DNA of 64,000 nt from Pirellulales bacterium (GCA_016935315.1 JAFGRD010000093.1:1-64000), one strand, 5' to 3'. Numbered from the stretch's first letter, positions 8,434 through 17,281 are shown. Notes: generated from the letters alone by a model not told the origin. A program made the numbers and translations.

Positions 8434-10230
8434 TCAGGCGTCGGCGTCCTCGCGAACGCTGAACTCCAGCTTCCAGCGGGCGTCGGTCGTGGTGCTTACG
8501 CACCAGAGCTCGAACGTGCCCAGCTCCGTGATCTTGGAGTGAAACCGCACCGGCACGCACGGCTCTTCGACCGCCTGGTCGGCCGCCAATTCGGTTTCCA
8601 GCGAGTCGGTTTCGGAGAGCTCTTCGTCGGTCCAGGTGGCCAGCACGTCACCGGAGCGGTCGTCTTTGCGGACCGGCGAACTGAAGAAGCGGAAATGGGC
8701 CGGCTCGCCGACGACCAGGCCGATCGGCTCACCCGGCACGTCGGTCTCGGTGCCCTCCTCCATGCCGACCGGCACCACGCACAGCGCCCGCAACGGCCGG
8801 GCGGCGCCGGGAATCGCCAGTCCGGCCGTTTCGACACCCACGTAATAGGACCGGGCCGTGCCGCCGCGGATGCGGATCCCGCCGCAGTGTTTCGTCCAGC
8901 CGTAGTAGGCCGCGCCGCGGGCGGCCGCGTGGTCCAAGTCCTGCTCGCCGGCGAGCACCTGGGGCGCCCCCCGGTCGCCGAACCACTCGCCCAACACCTC
9001 CAGCAGCCGGCCGCGAAGCGCGTCGGATTTGAACACGCCGCCGTTGAACAGCACGTGGCTTGGGCGGACCGGCTCGGCGTCGGTCGGGCCGTGGGCGGCC
9101 AGAAACGCCGCCAGGTGCCGCGTCAGCGCCGTGTCGGACTCGAACGGCAGGCCGATCTCCTGGAAGCCGGAGGTTCTCCGCCGGGCGGGGCGGTCGCTGA
9201 GCTTGCAGCGGGGGAAAAACCCGTCGACCAGCAGCGTGGCCACGTCCGCGCGCTCCACCTCGACCGAAACGGTCCCGCCGATCAGCTTACTGCCGCGGCC
9301 CAGGACGGCGACCGGGTGCGTCTTCTGGCCGTCCGGCCGCAGCAGGCTCTCCTTGGCCGCGCGGCACGAATGCCACAGCGCGACCGATTGCCAGGGGTCG
9401 AGTCGGACTCCCTTTTCGGCAAACCGGCCGGCCACGTGATGGGCCAGGGCCAGGTCCATGTTGTCGCCGCCGGCCAGCAGGTGGTTGCCCACCGCGATCC
9501 GCCGCAGCATCAGCTCGCCGCCCTCTTCGGCCGCGCCGACCAGCGTCAGGTCGGTCGTGCCGCCGCCGACGTCGCAGACCAGCAGGGTATTGCCGACCGA
9601 CAGCATCCGGCGCCACCGCTGACCGCTGGCCGCCAGCCACGAGTAGACGGCTGCCTGGGGTTCTTCCAGGAGCACCAGGCCGTTGGGCAGCCCGGCCGCC
9701 AGGGCGGCCTCGCGGGTCAGTTCCCGGGCACTGGCGTCGAACGAGGCCGGCACGGTGAGCACGACGTGCTGCTCGGCGACCGGGGCGTCGGGAAAGGCCG
9801 CTTCCCAGGCCGCCACCAGGTGCTCCAGATAGCGGCGCGAGGCCGCCACCGGCGAAATCTTGGGTACCTCCGCCGGCGCGTTCCAGGGCAGAATCGGCTG
9901 GTGGCGGTCGACGCGGCTGTGGCAGAGCCAGGACTTGGCGGCGGCGATCGTGCGGTCGGGCACCTCCGCCCCTTGCCGGCGGGCGAAATCGCCGACCGCG
10001 AAATCCCGCCCCGACTGCCACGGCAAGTCGTACGACCCCTGACCCGTCTCGTGCTCGCTGGCAAGGTACAGAAACGAGGGCAAGGCCGTCAGCGACTCGA
10101 TCGTGCTGGCGGCAACCAGTTGCGGGATCGGCAACAGCTCGATCCGTGGCTGCTCGGCCTCCAGCGCCGTGTAGGCCAGCACGCTGTTGGTCGTGCCGAG
10201 GTCGATGCCCAGGACGTATCGTGCGCTCAT
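8434..10230 (-). CDS. Hsp70 (DnaK-type ATPase) family protein, short form
   Basis: 598 residues. All three actin/Hsp70 nucleotide motifs are present: phosphate 1 GIDLGTTNSVLAY (residues about 8-20), phosphate 2 LLVCDVGGGTTDLTLV (about 215), and the adenosine motif HVLFNGGVF (about 395). After the ATPase domain only about 190 residues remain, without a recognisable DnaK substrate-binding domain or EEVD-like tail, so it is not a housekeeping DnaK. It follows a DUF2760 gene by 135 bp; DUF2760 proteins are known to be encoded next to such divergent Hsp70s. The role is unknown, presumably ATP-dependent handling of a specific partner. A larger paralogue is at 21925-24783. Confidence 0.88.
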   Translation of the reverse strand: MSARYVLGIDLGTTNSVLAYTALEAEQPRIELLPIPQLVAASTIESLTALPSFLYLASEHETGQGSYDLPWQSGRDFAVGDFARRQGAEVPDRTIAAAKSWLCHSRVDRHQPILPWNAPAEVPKISPVAASRRYLEHLVAAWEAAFPDAPVAEQHVVLTVPASFDASARELTREAALAAGLPNGLVLLEEPQAAVYSWLAASGQRWRRMLSVGNTLLVCDVGGGTTDLTLVGAAEEGGELMLRRIAVGNHLLAGGDNMDLALAHHVAGRFAEKGVRLDPWQSVALWHSCRAAKESLLRPDGQKTHPVAVLGRGSKLIGGTVSVEVERADVATLLVDGFFPRCKLSDRPARRRTSGFQEIGLPFESDTALTRHLAAFLAAHGPTDAEPVRPSHVLFNGGVFKSDALRGRLLEVLGEWFGDRGAPQVLAGEQDLDHAAARGAAYYGWTKHCGGIRIRGGTARSYYVGVETAGLAIPGAARPLRALCVVPVGMEEGTETDVPGEPIGLVVGEPAHFRFFSSPVRKDDRSGDVLATWTDEELSETDSLETELAADQAVEEPCVPVRFHSKITELGTFELWCVSTTTDARWKLEFSVREDADA

Positions 10231-10260
10231 GGTCTTGCTTCCTCCGGGATCCGTCGCGAT

Positions 10261-10290
10261 AAGGGCCTGTCAAACAACGCGTGGCCCTTC
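10261..10290 (-). repeat. Dispersed repeat family 2, short fragment
   Basis: AAGGGCCTGTCAAACAACG matches the outer end of the copy at 33163-33197 (GTAAGGGCCTGTCAAGAAGC). It sits in the 135-bp gap between the DUF2760 gene and the Hsp70 gene. Confidence 0.4.
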
Positions 10291-10365
10291 CGGGTATTGG
10301 GGTGGGCCAAGCCGGGGCTCCGCCCCAGACCCCGCCGTCTTGTGAGGCCCCGACGGGCGGCCGCG

Positions 10366-10902
10366 TCATTTCAATTCCACTTCTACTGGGGCGATTACTC
10401 TAGCGGCTTGCCGCGAGCCCGACCAGGCCGGCAACTCGCACTTGGCTGCCTCCCAGCCGTGATGGACCAGCGGGCCGCGGAAAGGGGGCTCGCCGACGAC
10501 GTTGCCCGTCAGACGGTAGCGGCCGGCGTCGAAGCCCGGGCTTACCTCCACCTCCGCTCCCTCTTCGTCGGCATGAATCGGCCGGATGGCGAACAGTCGC
10601 AGCAGGACCTTGGCGCAGTCGCGGTGGACGTCGCGGGCCGCCGCCCCGATTTGGGCGTCGCTGTAGCCCTCCAGCGACTCCTGGATGAAATCGATGAACC
10701 GGGCCTCCCTCTGTAGGGTGGAAAGTAACGTAACGGCCTCGCTTCTCGCCGGCGGCGGAGGCGCGGAAGGTCGCTTCGGTTCCGTCTGCCGCTGGGGGGG
10801 CTCGGCAGGGCCACCGCAGAGGGCCTGCTCGATCTCTCGGGCCGTTGCCGCGCTGCACAGGGCGCCGAAGAACGCCCGGATCGCCAAGATAATGCGTCGC
10901 AT
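10366..10902 (-). CDS. DUF2760 domain-containing protein
   Basis: 178 residues. A short hydrophobic N-terminus (IILAIRAFFGALCSAA) precedes a Pro-rich stretch (PPQRQTEPKRPSAPPPPA). The C-terminal 110 residues (LLSTLQREARFIDFIQESL to VIAPVEVELK) match my memory of the DUF2760 family, including ESLEGYSDAQIGAAARDVHRDC and a closing PVEVEL. The function of the family is unknown; its recurrent neighbour is an Hsp70-like ATPase, as here, so it is probably a partner or client of that ATPase. It is the first gene of a two-gene minus-strand unit. Confidence 0.82.
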   Translation of the reverse strand: MRRIILAIRAFFGALCSAATAREIEQALCGGPAEPPQRQTEPKRPSAPPPPARSEAVTLLSTLQREARFIDFIQESLEGYSDAQIGAAARDVHRDCAKVLLRLFAIRPIHADEEGAEVEVSPGFDAGRYRLTGNVVGEPPFRGPLVHHGWEAAKCELPAWSGSRQAARVIAPVEVELK

Positions 10903-11271
10903 TTTCTCTGCCTTTGGTCAACCTCTGGTCAACGAACCTCGATGCGCGTACGCCCAGCCTGCTTTTCCACGAGTTCTCGGCCGCACGGCGACATGGGCCG
11001 CCAGCCGGCGGAACCCACTATGGAAGCACATTTCAGGATACAACGCAACATGATCCACCGGACCGTACACCCCCTGAAGGTGGCGGCAATGCGGCAAACC
11101 CGGTCGTGGATGACCTCCGTGTCGGTGTCGTATAATTGCAGGATTGTCGGCCGATTCGTCACGGCCGATAGCCATAGGATTGTCGGCCACGCGGGGCCGG
11201 ATCGGAGCGAGGAAGGTCAATCGACGCATAGAGGCCGCCACCCAGACAGGTGGACCCCGGGAGAGAGCACC
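10903..11271. other. 369-bp divergent intergenic region
   Basis: Separates the minus-strand DUF2760/Hsp70 unit from the plus-strand aldolase-like gene. It holds a -10-like TATAAT at 11131-11136 and a 13-bp direct repeat just after it (11140-11152 and 11176-11188). No gene of its own is supported. Confidence 0.5.
11131..11188 (+). promoter_or_regulatory. -10 element followed by a 13-bp direct repeat
   Basis: TATAAT at 11131-11136 has no convincing -35. Immediately downstream AGGATTGTCGGCC occurs twice, at 11140-11152 and 11176-11188 (36 bp start to start). This arrangement could be a repressor site over the transcription start of the aldolase-like gene, but it rests on one sequence only. Confidence 0.35.
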
Positions 11272-12438
11272 ATGGATAAATCGTTGGACTGCAAGATCGC
11301 TCACATCCTTGCGGACCCGTCGTGCGGAGACTTCGTCCTGGCCGACGCCAAGGACGCCGACATGGCATTCGGGCTGTCCGCCCCCGGCCGCAGCCCCGAG
11401 CACCACGCCCAGGAGGGGCGGTTCCGCAGCCTCGACGAGTATCGCCAACTGATGCGCGAGATCGTCGCTCAGGGGCTGGTCGATATCATGTTGATGAGCG
11501 CTAGCTCGAACGACGTGCTGACGATCCAGGAGCGGCTGTTCGAGAGCAGCCGCGTGACGCCGGCGGTCCGGGCCAACGACACCACTGATATCTGGCTTGC
11601 CGCAGGCACGGGGCGTTATGGGGCGCAGCCTTCCCAGCCGTTCCGCACGGCCACCATCGACCACATCATGTGCGGCAAAGTCGAATGCGCCCCGGGAGAA
11701 CGCCGCCTGGGGGCCGATCTGGGGCTGTATTCGGTGACCTTCAACAACGACGTCGATCTCGACCACCGAACGCTGGAGGCCTATAAGGACTTCCGCCTGG
11801 AGGCCGAAGCCAAGGGGTTCCGCCACTTCCTCGAAGTCTTCGACCCGAACGCCGCCGGCGAACACGCGCCGAAGGACCTGCCGCGGTTCATCAACGACCA
11901 CATCGTGCGGGCCCTGGCCGGCGTGACCAGCCGGGGGCGGCCGCTGTTTTTGAAGATCGCCTATCACGGGCCGGCCGCCATGGAGGCCTTGGCCGGCTAC
12001 GACAAGTCGCTGGTGGTGGGCATCCTCGGCGGCTCGGCCGGCACCACGTTCGACGCCTTCCACATGCTCTGGGAGGCCAAGAAGCATGGCGCCCGGGTGG
12101 CGCTGTACGGACGCAAGATCAACAACGCCGAGCACCAGTTGACGTTCGTCAAGCACCTGCGGGCGGTGGCCGACGACCAGCTCGGGCCGGAGGAGGCGGT
12201 CAGGGCCTATCACGGGGATCTGCAGCGACTGGGCATTCAGCCCTATCGCCGCCTGGAAGACGATCTGCGGCGGACCGACACGGCCTCCAGCTACAGCGGC
12301 TCGACACGGCGACCCGCCGCCGCAGCCACACCGTCGTCCAGGCTGGGTCGATCCGCCGACGAACCCGACTTCGGTAAGATGACGCCGGCCGAGAAGGCCC
12401 AATGGAATCTCGAACGTTGGAAGCGGATCCTGGGGTAA
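11272..12438 (+). CDS. Class I aldolase-like (DhnA/DeoC-LacD fold) protein
   Basis: 388 residues; ATG 11272 preceded by GGGAGAGAG at good spacing. The pattern fits a TIM-barrel class I aldolase: alternating strands with PLFLKIAYHGPAAME (candidate Schiff-base lysine), LVVGILGGSAGTTFDAFHML and ARVALYGRKIN near the end. The final 70 residues (SSYSGSTRRPAAAATPSSR and MTPAEKAQWNLERWKRILG) are a low-complexity tail with a short helix. Family members cleave or form C-C bonds in sugar phosphates and related compounds; the substrate cannot be told here. The stop codon is followed after 9 bp by a 101-bp palindromic repeat. Confidence 0.65.
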   Translation: MDKSLDCKIAHILADPSCGDFVLADAKDADMAFGLSAPGRSPEHHAQEGRFRSLDEYRQLMREIVAQGLVDIMLMSASSNDVLTIQERLFESSRVTPAVRANDTTDIWLAAGTGRYGAQPSQPFRTATIDHIMCGKVECAPGERRLGADLGLYSVTFNNDVDLDHRTLEAYKDFRLEAEAKGFRHFLEVFDPNAAGEHAPKDLPRFINDHIVRALAGVTSRGRPLFLKIAYHGPAAMEALAGYDKSLVVGILGGSAGTTFDAFHMLWEAKKHGARVALYGRKINNAEHQLTFVKHLRAVADDQLGPEEAVRAYHGDLQRLGIQPYRRLEDDLRRTDTASSYSGSTRRPAAAATPSSRLGRSADEPDFGKMTPAEKAQWNLERWKRILG

Positions 12439-12447
12439 CCCGACCCT

Positions 12448-12548
12448 ATTGATGTTTGCATTGTGAATGATCCAGGCCGACCAACGGGAGGCCGGACAGG
12501 TCGGCCTCCCGTTGGTCGGCCTCGCGCGTTGAGTGTGCAAGCGTCGAC
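12448..12548 (+). repeat. 101-bp palindromic element, family 1, copy A
   Basis: Begins ATTGATGTTTGCA and ends with the imperfect inverted repeat TGCAAGCGTCGAC. Inside is a perfect 20-bp stem (12475-12494 with 12502-12521) closed by a 7-nt loop. It lies 9 bp behind the aldolase-like stop codon, so it may act as a terminator or 3' stabiliser. Full copies also occur at 39920-40020 and 53859-53959. Confidence 0.85.
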
Positions 12549-12723
12549 AAACTGGCCTGGATTCTGAGCCCCCCTCGCACTATGATGCGACGCCCGATTT
12601 CTCGGGCGCTCGACCTTCCCTCAATCTCGTGTCTTTTCTGGTTTGCGCATTTTGCGTTAAGCGGCATCGCCGCGGAGATTGCCTCCGGGACCGCGACGCC
12701 GATGCCGTTGAAGGATGCTACGG

Positions 12724-13551
12724 ATGTCTGAGTTGCTCTGGGCTGCGAATCCGCTGGCGGTGGCGCGGCACTACCGCCGCTATCGGTACCTGCTCTGGCA
12801 ATTGACCCGGCGGGAGGTGGAGGCTCGGTATCGCGGGTCGTTTCTAGGTCTGCTCTGGTCGCTGTTGACGCCGCTGATCATGCTGGCCGTCTACACGTTT
12901 GTGTTCACCGTGGTGCTTCAGGTCCGATGGGGCACGGCGGTGGGGGAGAATCGCGCGGACTTCGCCTTGGCCCTGTTTGCCGGACTGACGGCGTTTGGCC
13001 TGTTCTCCGAGACCATCGGCACGGCGCCGGAGTTGATCCTGGCCAACCGCAACTACGTTACACGCGTTGTGTTTCCGCTGGAGATCCTACCGGTCGCCCG
13101 ATTTCTGGCGAACCTCGTCCAGGCGGCCTTCAGCACGGCGATCCTGGTATTGGCGTTGCTGGTGCTTCGCGGGGGCGTTCCTTGGACGTTCGCCCTGCTG
13201 CCGGTGGCGCTGTTGCCCCTGGCCCTGTTGAGTCTGGGCGGCGCCTTCTTTCTTTCGTCGCTGGGCGTCTTCATCCGCGACATCCAGCAGGTGATCGGGC
13301 TGGTGACCACGGCGCTGTTGTTTCTCTCGGCTGTCTTCTATCCGCTTTCCAGTCTCGATCCCTCGTTGCGGCCGATCTTCATGCTCAATCCGCTGGTGCC
13401 CATGATCGAGGACGTTCGCCGCGTGACCCTGGACGGCTTACCGCCCGACTGGGCGCTTTGGGGTCCGATGACACTACTTAGCGCAGTGCTGGCCACGGCG
13501 GGGCTGGCCTGGTTCATGAAATCGAAGCACGCCTTTGCCGACGTGCTGTAG
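12724..13551 (+). CDS. ABC-2 type polysaccharide exporter permease (Wzm/TagG type)
   Basis: 275 residues, six predicted membrane helices. The N-terminal amphipathic segment (YLLWQLTRREVEARYRGSF) and LGLLWSLLTPLIMLAVYTFVF are typical of O-antigen/teichoic-acid export permeases, as is the late FYPLSSLDPSLRPIFMLNPL. It would form the channel for an undecaprenyl-linked polysaccharide with the ATPase encoded 39 bp downstream. ATG 12724 is preferred over 12715 because AAGG at 12711-12714 lies 9 nt before it. Confidence 0.92.
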   Translation: MSELLWAANPLAVARHYRRYRYLLWQLTRREVEARYRGSFLGLLWSLLTPLIMLAVYTFVFTVVLQVRWGTAVGENRADFALALFAGLTAFGLFSETIGTAPELILANRNYVTRVVFPLEILPVARFLANLVQAAFSTAILVLALLVLRGGVPWTFALLPVALLPLALLSLGGAFFLSSLGVFIRDIQQVIGLVTTALLFLSAVFYPLSSLDPSLRPIFMLNPLVPMIEDVRRVTLDGLPPDWALWGPMTLLSAVLATAGLAWFMKSKHAFADVL

Positions 13552-13590
13552 GAGGCTGGCAGGCTCAACGAATCTCCGATTGCGGTTCTC

Positions 13591-15003
13591 ATGGCGACGT
13601 CGAAAGAAACACCTGGCAACACACCAACCCGCGCACGGCCCGCGGCCATCTCGCCGCCGGAGGTCGCCGTGGCGGCGCGCGACTTGGGCAAATGCTATCG
13701 CATCTACCAGCGTCCCCAGGACCGGTTGAAACAGGCGTTGTTGCGCGGGCGGCGGCAGTATTATCGCGAGTTCTGGGCGCTGCGCGATCTCTGCATGGAG
13801 GTCCGTCGCGGCGAGACGGTGGGCATCATGGGCCGCAACGGCTGCGGCAAATCGACGCTGCTGCAGTTGATCTGCAGAACGCTGCGGCCGACCGTCGGGC
13901 GCGTCGAGGTCCATGGCCGCGTGGCTGCCCTGCTGGAACTGGGGGCCGGATTCAGCCCGGAGTTCTCCGGCCGCGACAACGTCTATACCAACGCCGCCGT
14001 GTTGGGGCTCTCGCGCCAGGAAACCGACGACCGCTATGAAGACATCGTGGCGTTTGCCGGCCTGGGCGATTTCATCGAGCGGCCGGTGAAGACCTATTCC
14101 AGCGGGATGTTCGTGCGGCTGGCGTTCGCCGTGGCCATCAGCGTCGATCCCGACGTGCTGGTGATCGACGAGGCCCTCTCGGTCGGCGACGAGGCGTTCC
14201 AGCGGAAGTGTTTTGCGCGGATCCAGGCGATCCAGGATCGCGGCGGCACGATCCTCTTCGTTTCCCATAGCGCGGGAGCGATCCTCGATTTGTGCAACCG
14301 CGCCGTCCTGCTGGATCAGGGCGAGCTGTTGCTGGAAGGCCATCCCCGCACGGTCGTCAACCGGTATCACAAGCTGCTCTACGCCCCGGCCGACCGGGCC
14401 GAAGCGGTTCGCGAGGAGATCCAGCGGTGTGCGGCGACGGACTCGGAGCCTGAAGAGGCGGCCGGCGCCGCGGCCGCATCGGGAGAGGTGGAATCGGGCA
14501 AGGCCTACTTCGAGCCTGGACTGAAGCCCGAAAGTACCGTGGTGTATCCACCCTGCGGCGCGGAGATCCTCGATCCGCACATCACCACGCCGTCCGGGCG
14601 CCGGGTGAACATGCTGGTGCCGCACGAGCAGTACGTCGTGCGGTATCGCGTGCGGTTCTCAGAGCCGGCCTGTCGCGTCGTGTACGGCAGCATGATCAAG
14701 ACGCTTCAGGGGACCGACGTCAGCGGTCTGGCGTCGCTCGACCGGCCGATGGATCGGGTCCCCGCCGGAAAAGAGATCGAGGTGGCCGTGCGGTTCCGGT
14801 GCATGCTCAGGCCGGGCGTCTACTTCGTCAACACGGGTGTGGCCGGCGTGGTTTCCGGCCACGAGGGCTTCCTGCACCGGATCACCGACGTGCTGATGTT
14901 CCGCGTGATGAACGAACCCCACCGATCGACGGTGGGGATTGTCGACCTCTTTCTGGACGCCGAGCTGAAAACCCGCGATCCCGGTGCCGAGCGAGCCGCC
15001 TGA
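13591..15003 (+). CDS. Polysaccharide ABC transporter ATPase with Wzt-like C-terminal domain
   Basis: 470 residues. Walker A GRNGCGKST (81-89), signature YSSGM (169-173), Walker B VLVIDE (189-194) and the H-loop VSHSAGA (about 226) are all intact. Residues 300-470 form an extra beta-rich domain (from VVYPPCGAEILDPHI) like the C-terminal domain of Wzt, which in E. coli O9a recognises the modified non-reducing end of the glycan. This predicts export of a polysaccharide with a terminal cap, consistent with the methyltransferase and sulfotransferase genes that follow. Confidence 0.93.
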   Translation: MATSKETPGNTPTRARPAAISPPEVAVAARDLGKCYRIYQRPQDRLKQALLRGRRQYYREFWALRDLCMEVRRGETVGIMGRNGCGKSTLLQLICRTLRPTVGRVEVHGRVAALLELGAGFSPEFSGRDNVYTNAAVLGLSRQETDDRYEDIVAFAGLGDFIERPVKTYSSGMFVRLAFAVAISVDPDVLVIDEALSVGDEAFQRKCFARIQAIQDRGGTILFVSHSAGAILDLCNRAVLLDQGELLLEGHPRTVVNRYHKLLYAPADRAEAVREEIQRCAATDSEPEEAAGAAAASGEVESGKAYFEPGLKPESTVVYPPCGAEILDPHITTPSGRRVNMLVPHEQYVVRYRVRFSEPACRVVYGSMIKTLQGTDVSGLASLDRPMDRVPAGKEIEVAVRFRCMLRPGVYFVNTGVAGVVSGHEGFLHRITDVLMFRVMNEPHRSTVGIVDLFLDAELKTRDPGAERAA

Positions 15004-15039
15004 ACACCGAACACACGACTGGACACTGGGGAGTTTGCC

Positions 15040-15702
15040 ATGCTCAACGCGTATGGGAGGCAGATGACGGAGAGCGAGGTGGCCGAGGGCGTCCACCGCC
15101 AGTTCGTCGGCGGCCTGTGGGAGCCGGTCGGCCACCGCCAGTTCGAGTTCCTCGTCGAGCGGGGATTGAAGCCGTCGCAGCGCCTGCTGGACGTGGGGTG
15201 CGGGTGTTTGCGCGGAGGTATTCACTTCGTCCGCTATCTCGATCCCGGCAACTACTACGGAATCGACGTCAACGCCTCGTTGATCCAGGCTGCCGAGCGG
15301 TTCGAGCTTCCCGCGGCCGGCCTGACGGATCGGTGCCCCCACCTGCTGGTCGACGGCCAGTTCACCTTCACCCGATTCGCAACCACCTTTCCGGTGGCCA
15401 TCGCCCTGAGCGTTTTCACCCATCTGCCGGCCAACTCGATCGAGCGGTGCCTGGTGCGGCTGGCCGAGGTGATCGAGCCGGGCGGACGTTTCTACGCATC
15501 CTACTTTGAGTCGCCCCGGCCGCACCACGTCGAGCCGCTGGCGCATCCCGGCGGTGTTCGCACCCACTGCGACGCCGATCCATTCCACTACCACTTTTCG
15601 CTCTTCCCGTTTCTCATCGAGGGTCTTCCCTGGTCCGTCCACAACCTGGGCGACTGGCAGCACCCGCGATCCCAGCACATGCTCGAATTCACTCGAAAGT
15701 AG
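15040..15702 (+). CDS. SAM-dependent class I methyltransferase
   Basis: 220 residues; ATG 15040 with GGGGAG upstream. Motif I LLDVGCGCLRGG (about 49-60) binds SAM; NYYGIDVN (about 71) carries the acidic motif II residue, and VAIALSVFTHLP (about 121) is motif IV. It lies between the Wzt-like ATPase and the sulfotransferase, so methylation of the exported glycan (possibly the chain-terminating cap) is the likely role, by inference from context. The stop is followed after 5 bp by a half copy of the 101-bp element. Confidence 0.85.
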   Translation: MLNAYGRQMTESEVAEGVHRQFVGGLWEPVGHRQFEFLVERGLKPSQRLLDVGCGCLRGGIHFVRYLDPGNYYGIDVNASLIQAAERFELPAAGLTDRCPHLLVDGQFTFTRFATTFPVAIALSVFTHLPANSIERCLVRLAEVIEPGGRFYASYFESPRPHHVEPLAHPGGVRTHCDADPFHYHFSLFPFLIEGLPWSVHNLGDWQHPRSQHMLEFTRK

Positions 15703-15707
15703 GCACG

Positions 15708-15738
15708 ATTGGTGTTTGCATCGTGAATGATCCAGGTC
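15708..15738 (+). repeat. 101-bp element family 1, partial copy B (left half)
   Basis: ATTGGTGTTTGCATCGTG and GAATGATCCAGG match the left end of copies A and C. The sequence then diverges and runs after 24 bp into a fragment of repeat family 2 (15763-15790). Confidence 0.75.
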
Positions 15739-15762
15739 GCTGCACCTCCTTGCACATTCATC

Positions 15763-15790
15763 GATGCCCAACTTGTTCTTTTGCGAGTCC
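15763..15790 (+). repeat. Dispersed repeat family 2, short copy
   Basis: GATGCCCAACTTGTTCTTTT followed by GCGAGTCC, identical over 26 bp to the end of the copy at 24851-24971. It lies directly ahead of the sulfotransferase start codon (15796), so it may supply part of that gene's leader. Confidence 0.65.
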
Positions 15791-15795
15791 TAACC

Positions 15796-17214
15796 ATGGG
15801 GAACCAACCGATGTATGAGGGCAAGACGCTGATCATCGTGTTGAGCATGCACCGCAGCGGGTCGAGCATGACGGCCGCCGTGCTGCAGCGGCTGGGAACC
15901 TCGCTGGGGCCGTTTCCGCTGCTGGGGGCCGATCCGCACAACAAGCACGGCCACTTCGAGGCCGCGCCGCTGGTCCGGCTCGACCGGCACGTGCAGCGCC
16001 TGGCCTTCGGGTTCAGCGAGGACGTCCCCCGATCCAACAAGCAGCTCCGCCGACTGCTGGCCCGCCAGGGTCGCTGGCGACCGGGACAGGCCGTGCCCGA
16101 GCCGATGCTCGACGAGGGCGAACAATGGCTGCGGGGCTTGATCGAATCGGGTCCGGTCTCGGGTTTCAAGGACCCGCGGGTGCCGCTGGTGTGGCCCTTC
16201 TGGAAGCAGGTGATTGCCCGTCTTGACGGTCTGCGCGTGGTTCCGCTGTTTGTGATGCGTTCGCCCCATGAGATCGCGATGAGCATGTTTGCCCGCGGCC
16301 CGGGCAAGGTGTCGTACGCGACCGGCCTGGACCTGGCATTGGTGCACATGAAGCGGATGCGCGAGATTCGCGACACGTGGCAGGGGGATCGTGCGTTGGT
16401 GCGATTCGATTCTCGCACGCTGGCCGAGGATCTCCGCCGCGCCGCGGCGACGTGTGGCTTGCCTTGGCGCGACGACGTCCTGGACGACGTCTACGACCAA
16501 AGCTGCAAGCACCACGAACCGGTCGTGGTGGCCCACGAGGCCCAGGCGGTGTTCGAGGATCTCGCCGAGTTGCCGTCGGGCACGGCCACGTTCGGGAAAG
16601 AGCAGCTTGCCCGGCTCCAACACGACGCCGGCCTGAGGGAGACGATCCTCCAACGCGGCTGGGCCGGACTTCGGAAAGAAGTCGACCGACTCTGGAAGGA
16701 AAACCAGGATGCCGGGAGCGAGGTGGAGAGGCTCGGGCACCGGCTCCAGGACGCCTGGAGAGAGAACCAGGAGGCCGGGCGGCACATCGCACACATGGCG
16801 GGGGAGATCGATCAGGCGCGACTCGTCAACGAAGAGGTCCAGCTCCTGGCCCGGCAACTCGAAGAATCCTGGAGCCAGAACGACCGGGCCCAGCGGCAGA
16901 TCCGAGAACTCGAGGACCATCTCGCACAGGCCCGGGAGGAAAGCGAGCAGGCCCGTGAGGAAAGCGAGCAGGCCGCGCGACTGGTCGAGCGATTCGTGCT
17001 GGAGTTGGCACAATCCAGAGAGCAATGCCACCAGGCGGAGCGGGAAATCGAGGACTCGCGCAAGCAGAGCAAAGTCCGACAGCGGGCGCAAGCGGAAGAC
17101 CAACGGAGAATTCTGCAACTCGAAGCCGAGCTGGCATTGATCAAAGGCTCGCGAACGTGGAGAGCCAGGAACCGGATCATGGCCGCCATGCACCACTTGC
17201 CGTTGGTGGGGTAA
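15796..17214 (+). CDS. Sulfotransferase family protein with long C-terminal coiled coil
   Basis: 472 residues from ATG 15796 (a second ATG at 15811 is possible). The N-terminal 270 residues fit a PAPS-dependent sulfotransferase: the 5'-phosphosulfate loop TLIIVLSMHRSGSSM (residues about 11-25) and a 3'-phosphate-like segment GFKDPRVPLVWPFW (about 122). From about residue 290 to 450 the chain is almost entirely heptad-like (QLLARQLEESWSQ, IRELEDHLAQ), including a duplicated QAREESE heptad. It ends in IKGSRTWRARNRI, a tail also seen in polysaccharide glycosyltransferases. Expected role: sulfation of the exported glycan or its precursor, with the coiled coil for oligomerisation. Confidence 0.8.
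   Translation: MGNQPMYEGKTLIIVLSMHRSGSSMTAAVLQRLGTSLGPFPLLGADPHNKHGHFEAAPLVRLDRHVQRLAFGFSEDVPRSNKQLRRLLARQGRWRPGQAVPEPMLDEGEQWLRGLIESGPVSGFKDPRVPLVWPFWKQVIARLDGLRVVPLFVMRSPHEIAMSMFARGPGKVSYATGLDLALVHMKRMREIRDTWQGDRALVRFDSRTLAEDLRRAAATCGLPWRDDVLDDVYDQSCKHHEPVVVAHEAQAVFEDLAELPSGTATFGKEQLARLQHDAGLRETILQRGWAGLRKEVDRLWKENQDAGSEVERLGHRLQDAWRENQEAGRHIAHMAGEIDQARLVNEEVQLLARQLEESWSQNDRAQRQIRELEDHLAQAREESEQAREESEQAARLVERFVLELAQSREQCHQAEREIEDSRKQSKVRQRAQAEDQRRILQLEAELALIKGSRTWRARNRIMAAMHHLPLVG
16927..16968 (+). repeat. 21-bp tandem duplication encoding a heptad
   Basis: Two near-identical 21-bp units (16927-16947 and 16948-16968) encode QAREESE twice within the sulfotransferase coiled coil. The repeat unit is exactly one heptad, so the duplication lengthens the coil without breaking its register. 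Confidence 0.75.
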
Positions 17215-17223
17215 CCGCCCGTG

Positions 17224-17243
17224 AGGGCCCGTCAAGAACAAAC
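17224..17243 (-). repeat. Dispersed repeat family 2, short fragment
   Basis: AGGGCCCGTCAAGAACAAAC resembles the outer end of the copies at 33163 and 10261. It lies in the 67-bp gap before the large glycosyltransferase gene. Confidence 0.4.
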
Positions 17244-17281
17244 TGAAGCCACGATGTTTCCTTCCCCTGGGAGCTGACACC

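Noticed and set aside
12448-12548. Possible conserved micro-protein of about 33 residues encoded within the 101-bp element (HTQ-ARA-NG-PTCPAS in all copies)
   Set aside because: The frame is open in several copies, but this follows from overall nucleotide identity; there is no ribosome site, and partial copies break it. Best treated as a non-coding repeat that gene finders may miscall.
12640-12661. CATTTTGCGTTAA shared with 34709-34721
   Set aside because: Only 13 bp and without context conservation; could be chance or a remnant, too little to call a repeat.
15708-15790. Possible insertion sequence between methyltransferase and sulfotransferase
   Set aside because: No transposase; explained by fragments of repeat families 1 and 2 lying side by side.
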